Positions 4,855 through 5,875 of a stretch of DNA of 5,875 nt are shown piece after piece; the stretch's first letter is position 1, and each line of letters opens with the position of its first letter. Made by a program: the position numbers and the translations under genes. Source of the stretch: JAEUIG01 sp046349775 (GTDB lineage: Bacteria; Planctomycetota; Planctomycetia; Planctomycetales; Planctomycetaceae); the NCBI GenBank assembly GCA_046349775.1, contig JAXMBS010000122.1, forward strand, positions 1-5,875. The letters run 5' to 3'. The notes below the pieces were generated by a model. It had not been told where the DNA came from. It ran no database searches and saw only the letters and a program-made list of their open reading frames with translations.

Positions 4855-5875
4855 CTATTCGGACACCTTCGGATTTTCCGCGGCCGGCATCGGGACTTGT
4901 GCCTCCCACCGTCGCCGGAAATAGGCGTCTGCAAAATCCGGCGGCTGGTTGTCACCCGGCGCCGGCAACAGGGAAATCGCCTCCTCGTACCGGCCGGCCA
5001 GAGCCGCACAGCGCGCCAGCGCCCGCCGGGATGCCCCGCTCCACACGCCGATCGAGTAGTTCTGCAACAGCCCCTTCAGGTTCTCGATCGCGGCCTGGTA
5101 TCGCCCCAATTCCTCCTGACACACCGAGACCCAATGAATTCCGTCTTCGCGAACGAGTGCATTGTCCAGTGTAATCGGCACGCCCTGCAGCTGTAGGACC
5201 GTCGGCGCCGTGCGAATGTTGTTGTAGCTCGGGAGCGCTTCGTCGAGTCTCCCCCGCAGATGCTCGACGCGGACTGCCCGCAACGGGTGCGACGAATCCA
5301 CCGGGACGTATTGCTCGACGCCGGCGACGACCTTGGACTGCACTCCCTGGGGACGGTGCAGCGTCGCCAGCAGGTTCTGCACCTCGGACGCCGCCTCGCC
5401 GCCGGCCCCGTAAAACGCACTCAGTCGCTGTTCGGGGTACTTCCAGGCGCTCACGGACTCCGCCGTCCAACCACCGTCTTTGCCGGCCGCAACAACGCGA
5501 TCTGCCAGCGACGCGCTCTCGGCCGACAGTGCCGGACCATCGTACAATGTCGCTGCGTGCTCCGCCGGCAGCACAGTCTGCAACGACAACATCCGCGGCG
5601 CCGCGTACGTGCTGTCGATGATAAATCGCACGCTTGCGTCCGCCAGCAGCGCCGACGTCCACGGATACGCCGGTCCCCCCGGCACATCAAATTGCCGGAG
5701 GATTGCGTCGTTCTCGCGCGCTTCCTGCAGCGTGACGCCGCCGCTCGGCAGCGCGCCTTTGACATCACTGGTCGGCGGAATTGCCAACCCCAGCCGCGGG
5801 TCAAACAGCAGCACTCCGTCCTGCGGCAGAATCGCCGCCACGAGCTTCGGCGCCGCCCCTCCTCCCGCCGGCGGA
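4855..5875 (-). CDS. Uncharacterised protein with TPR-like C-terminus, N-terminus cut by the window edge
   Basis: The reading frame is open from the TAG stop at 4855 to the right edge, giving 339 visible residues; a GTG at 5841 is in frame, but the open codons beyond it suggest that the true start lies outside. The visible part opens with a PPAGGG linker and then LVAAILPQDGVLLFDPRLGLAIPP. This 'LLFDPRLGLAIP ... GGVTLQEA ... ILRQFDV' arrangement I recognise from large uncharacterised planctomycete proteins, but I know no function. Residues about 246-273 (LGRYQAAIENLKGLL) and 278-303 (RRALARCAALAGRYEEAISLL) look like two tetratricopeptide-type helix pairs, pointing to protein binding. There is no membrane segment in the visible part; whether a signal peptide exists is unknown. 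It is the first visible gene of the minus-strand trio, 76 bp before the transporter. Confidence 0.75.
   Translation of the reverse strand, partial: PPAGGGAAPKLVAAILPQDGVLLFDPRLGLAIPPTSDVKGALPSGGVTLQEARENDAILRQFDVPGGPAYPWTSALLADASVRFIIDSTYAAPRMLSLQTVLPAEHAATLYDGPALSAESASLADRVVAAGKDGGWTAESVSAWKYPEQRLSAFYGAGGEAASEVQNLLATLHRPQGVQSKVVAGVEQYVPVDSSHPLRAVRVEHLRGRLDEALPSYNNIRTAPTVLQLQGVPITLDNALVREDGIHWVSVCQEELGRYQAAIENLKGLLQNYSIGVWSGASRRALARCAALAGRYEEAISLLPAPGDNQPPDFADAYFRRRWEAQVPMPAAENPKVSE

Noticed and set aside
4779..5009. Upstream extension of the transporter to 5009
   Set aside because: The added 77 residues are arginine/proline-rich and overlap the end of the TPR-like gene in another frame; the typical basic-hydrophobic start is at 4778.
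4952..5662. 236-codon minus-strand frame inside the TPR-like gene
   Set aside because: It is the shifted frame of the same strand, rich in Arg/Gly/Ala with no domain; the frame ending at 4855 has the coherent protein.

Overview
The window looks like chromosomal DNA of a GC-rich planctomycete. The evidence is the gene content (a sugar phosphate isomerase/epimerase-type C-terminus, a HEAT-repeat plus BNR 'sialidase-family' secreted protein, an uncharacterised protein of a type I associate with planctomycetes), weak or absent Shine-Dalgarno sequences at some starts, and gene-free DNA filled with short palindromic repeats of the kind I remember from planctomycete genomes. The assignment rests on recognition, not on a database search.

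Layout. At the left edge the last 41 codons of a plus-strand sugar phosphate isomerase/epimerase-like gene end at 127. A perfect 13-bp hairpin follows (162-190), then a pyrimidine-rich repeated leader and a plus-strand four-helix membrane protein of the DMT/DUF486 family (269-667). It converges, with 15 bp between stop codons, on a minus-strand STAS-domain protein (683-1198). From 1199 to 1739 I see no credible gene. That stretch holds a possible STAS promoter framed by direct repeats and then a patchwork of hairpins and palindromes, part of it enclosed by 27-bp imperfect inverted arms.

From 1740 to the right edge three minus-strand genes lie head to tail with gaps of 87 and 76 bp. In transcription order they are an uncharacterised protein with a TPR-like C-terminus (4855 to beyond the edge, N-terminus missing), a bile acid:sodium symporter-like carrier (3747-4778), and an exported HEAT-BNR protein (1740-3659). 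A perfect 7-bp hairpin sits directly before the ribosome binding site of the HEAT-BNR gene.

Working together. The minus-strand trio could be co-transcribed, but the gaps are wide for a tight operon and no shared pathway is obvious. The exported BNR protein suggests glycan processing and the carrier suggests uptake of a small organic anion; linking them is speculation. I find no phage, transposase, CRISPR, RNA gene or defence system. The protein genes look ordinary for this type of genome; the more unusual material is the structured non-coding DNA.
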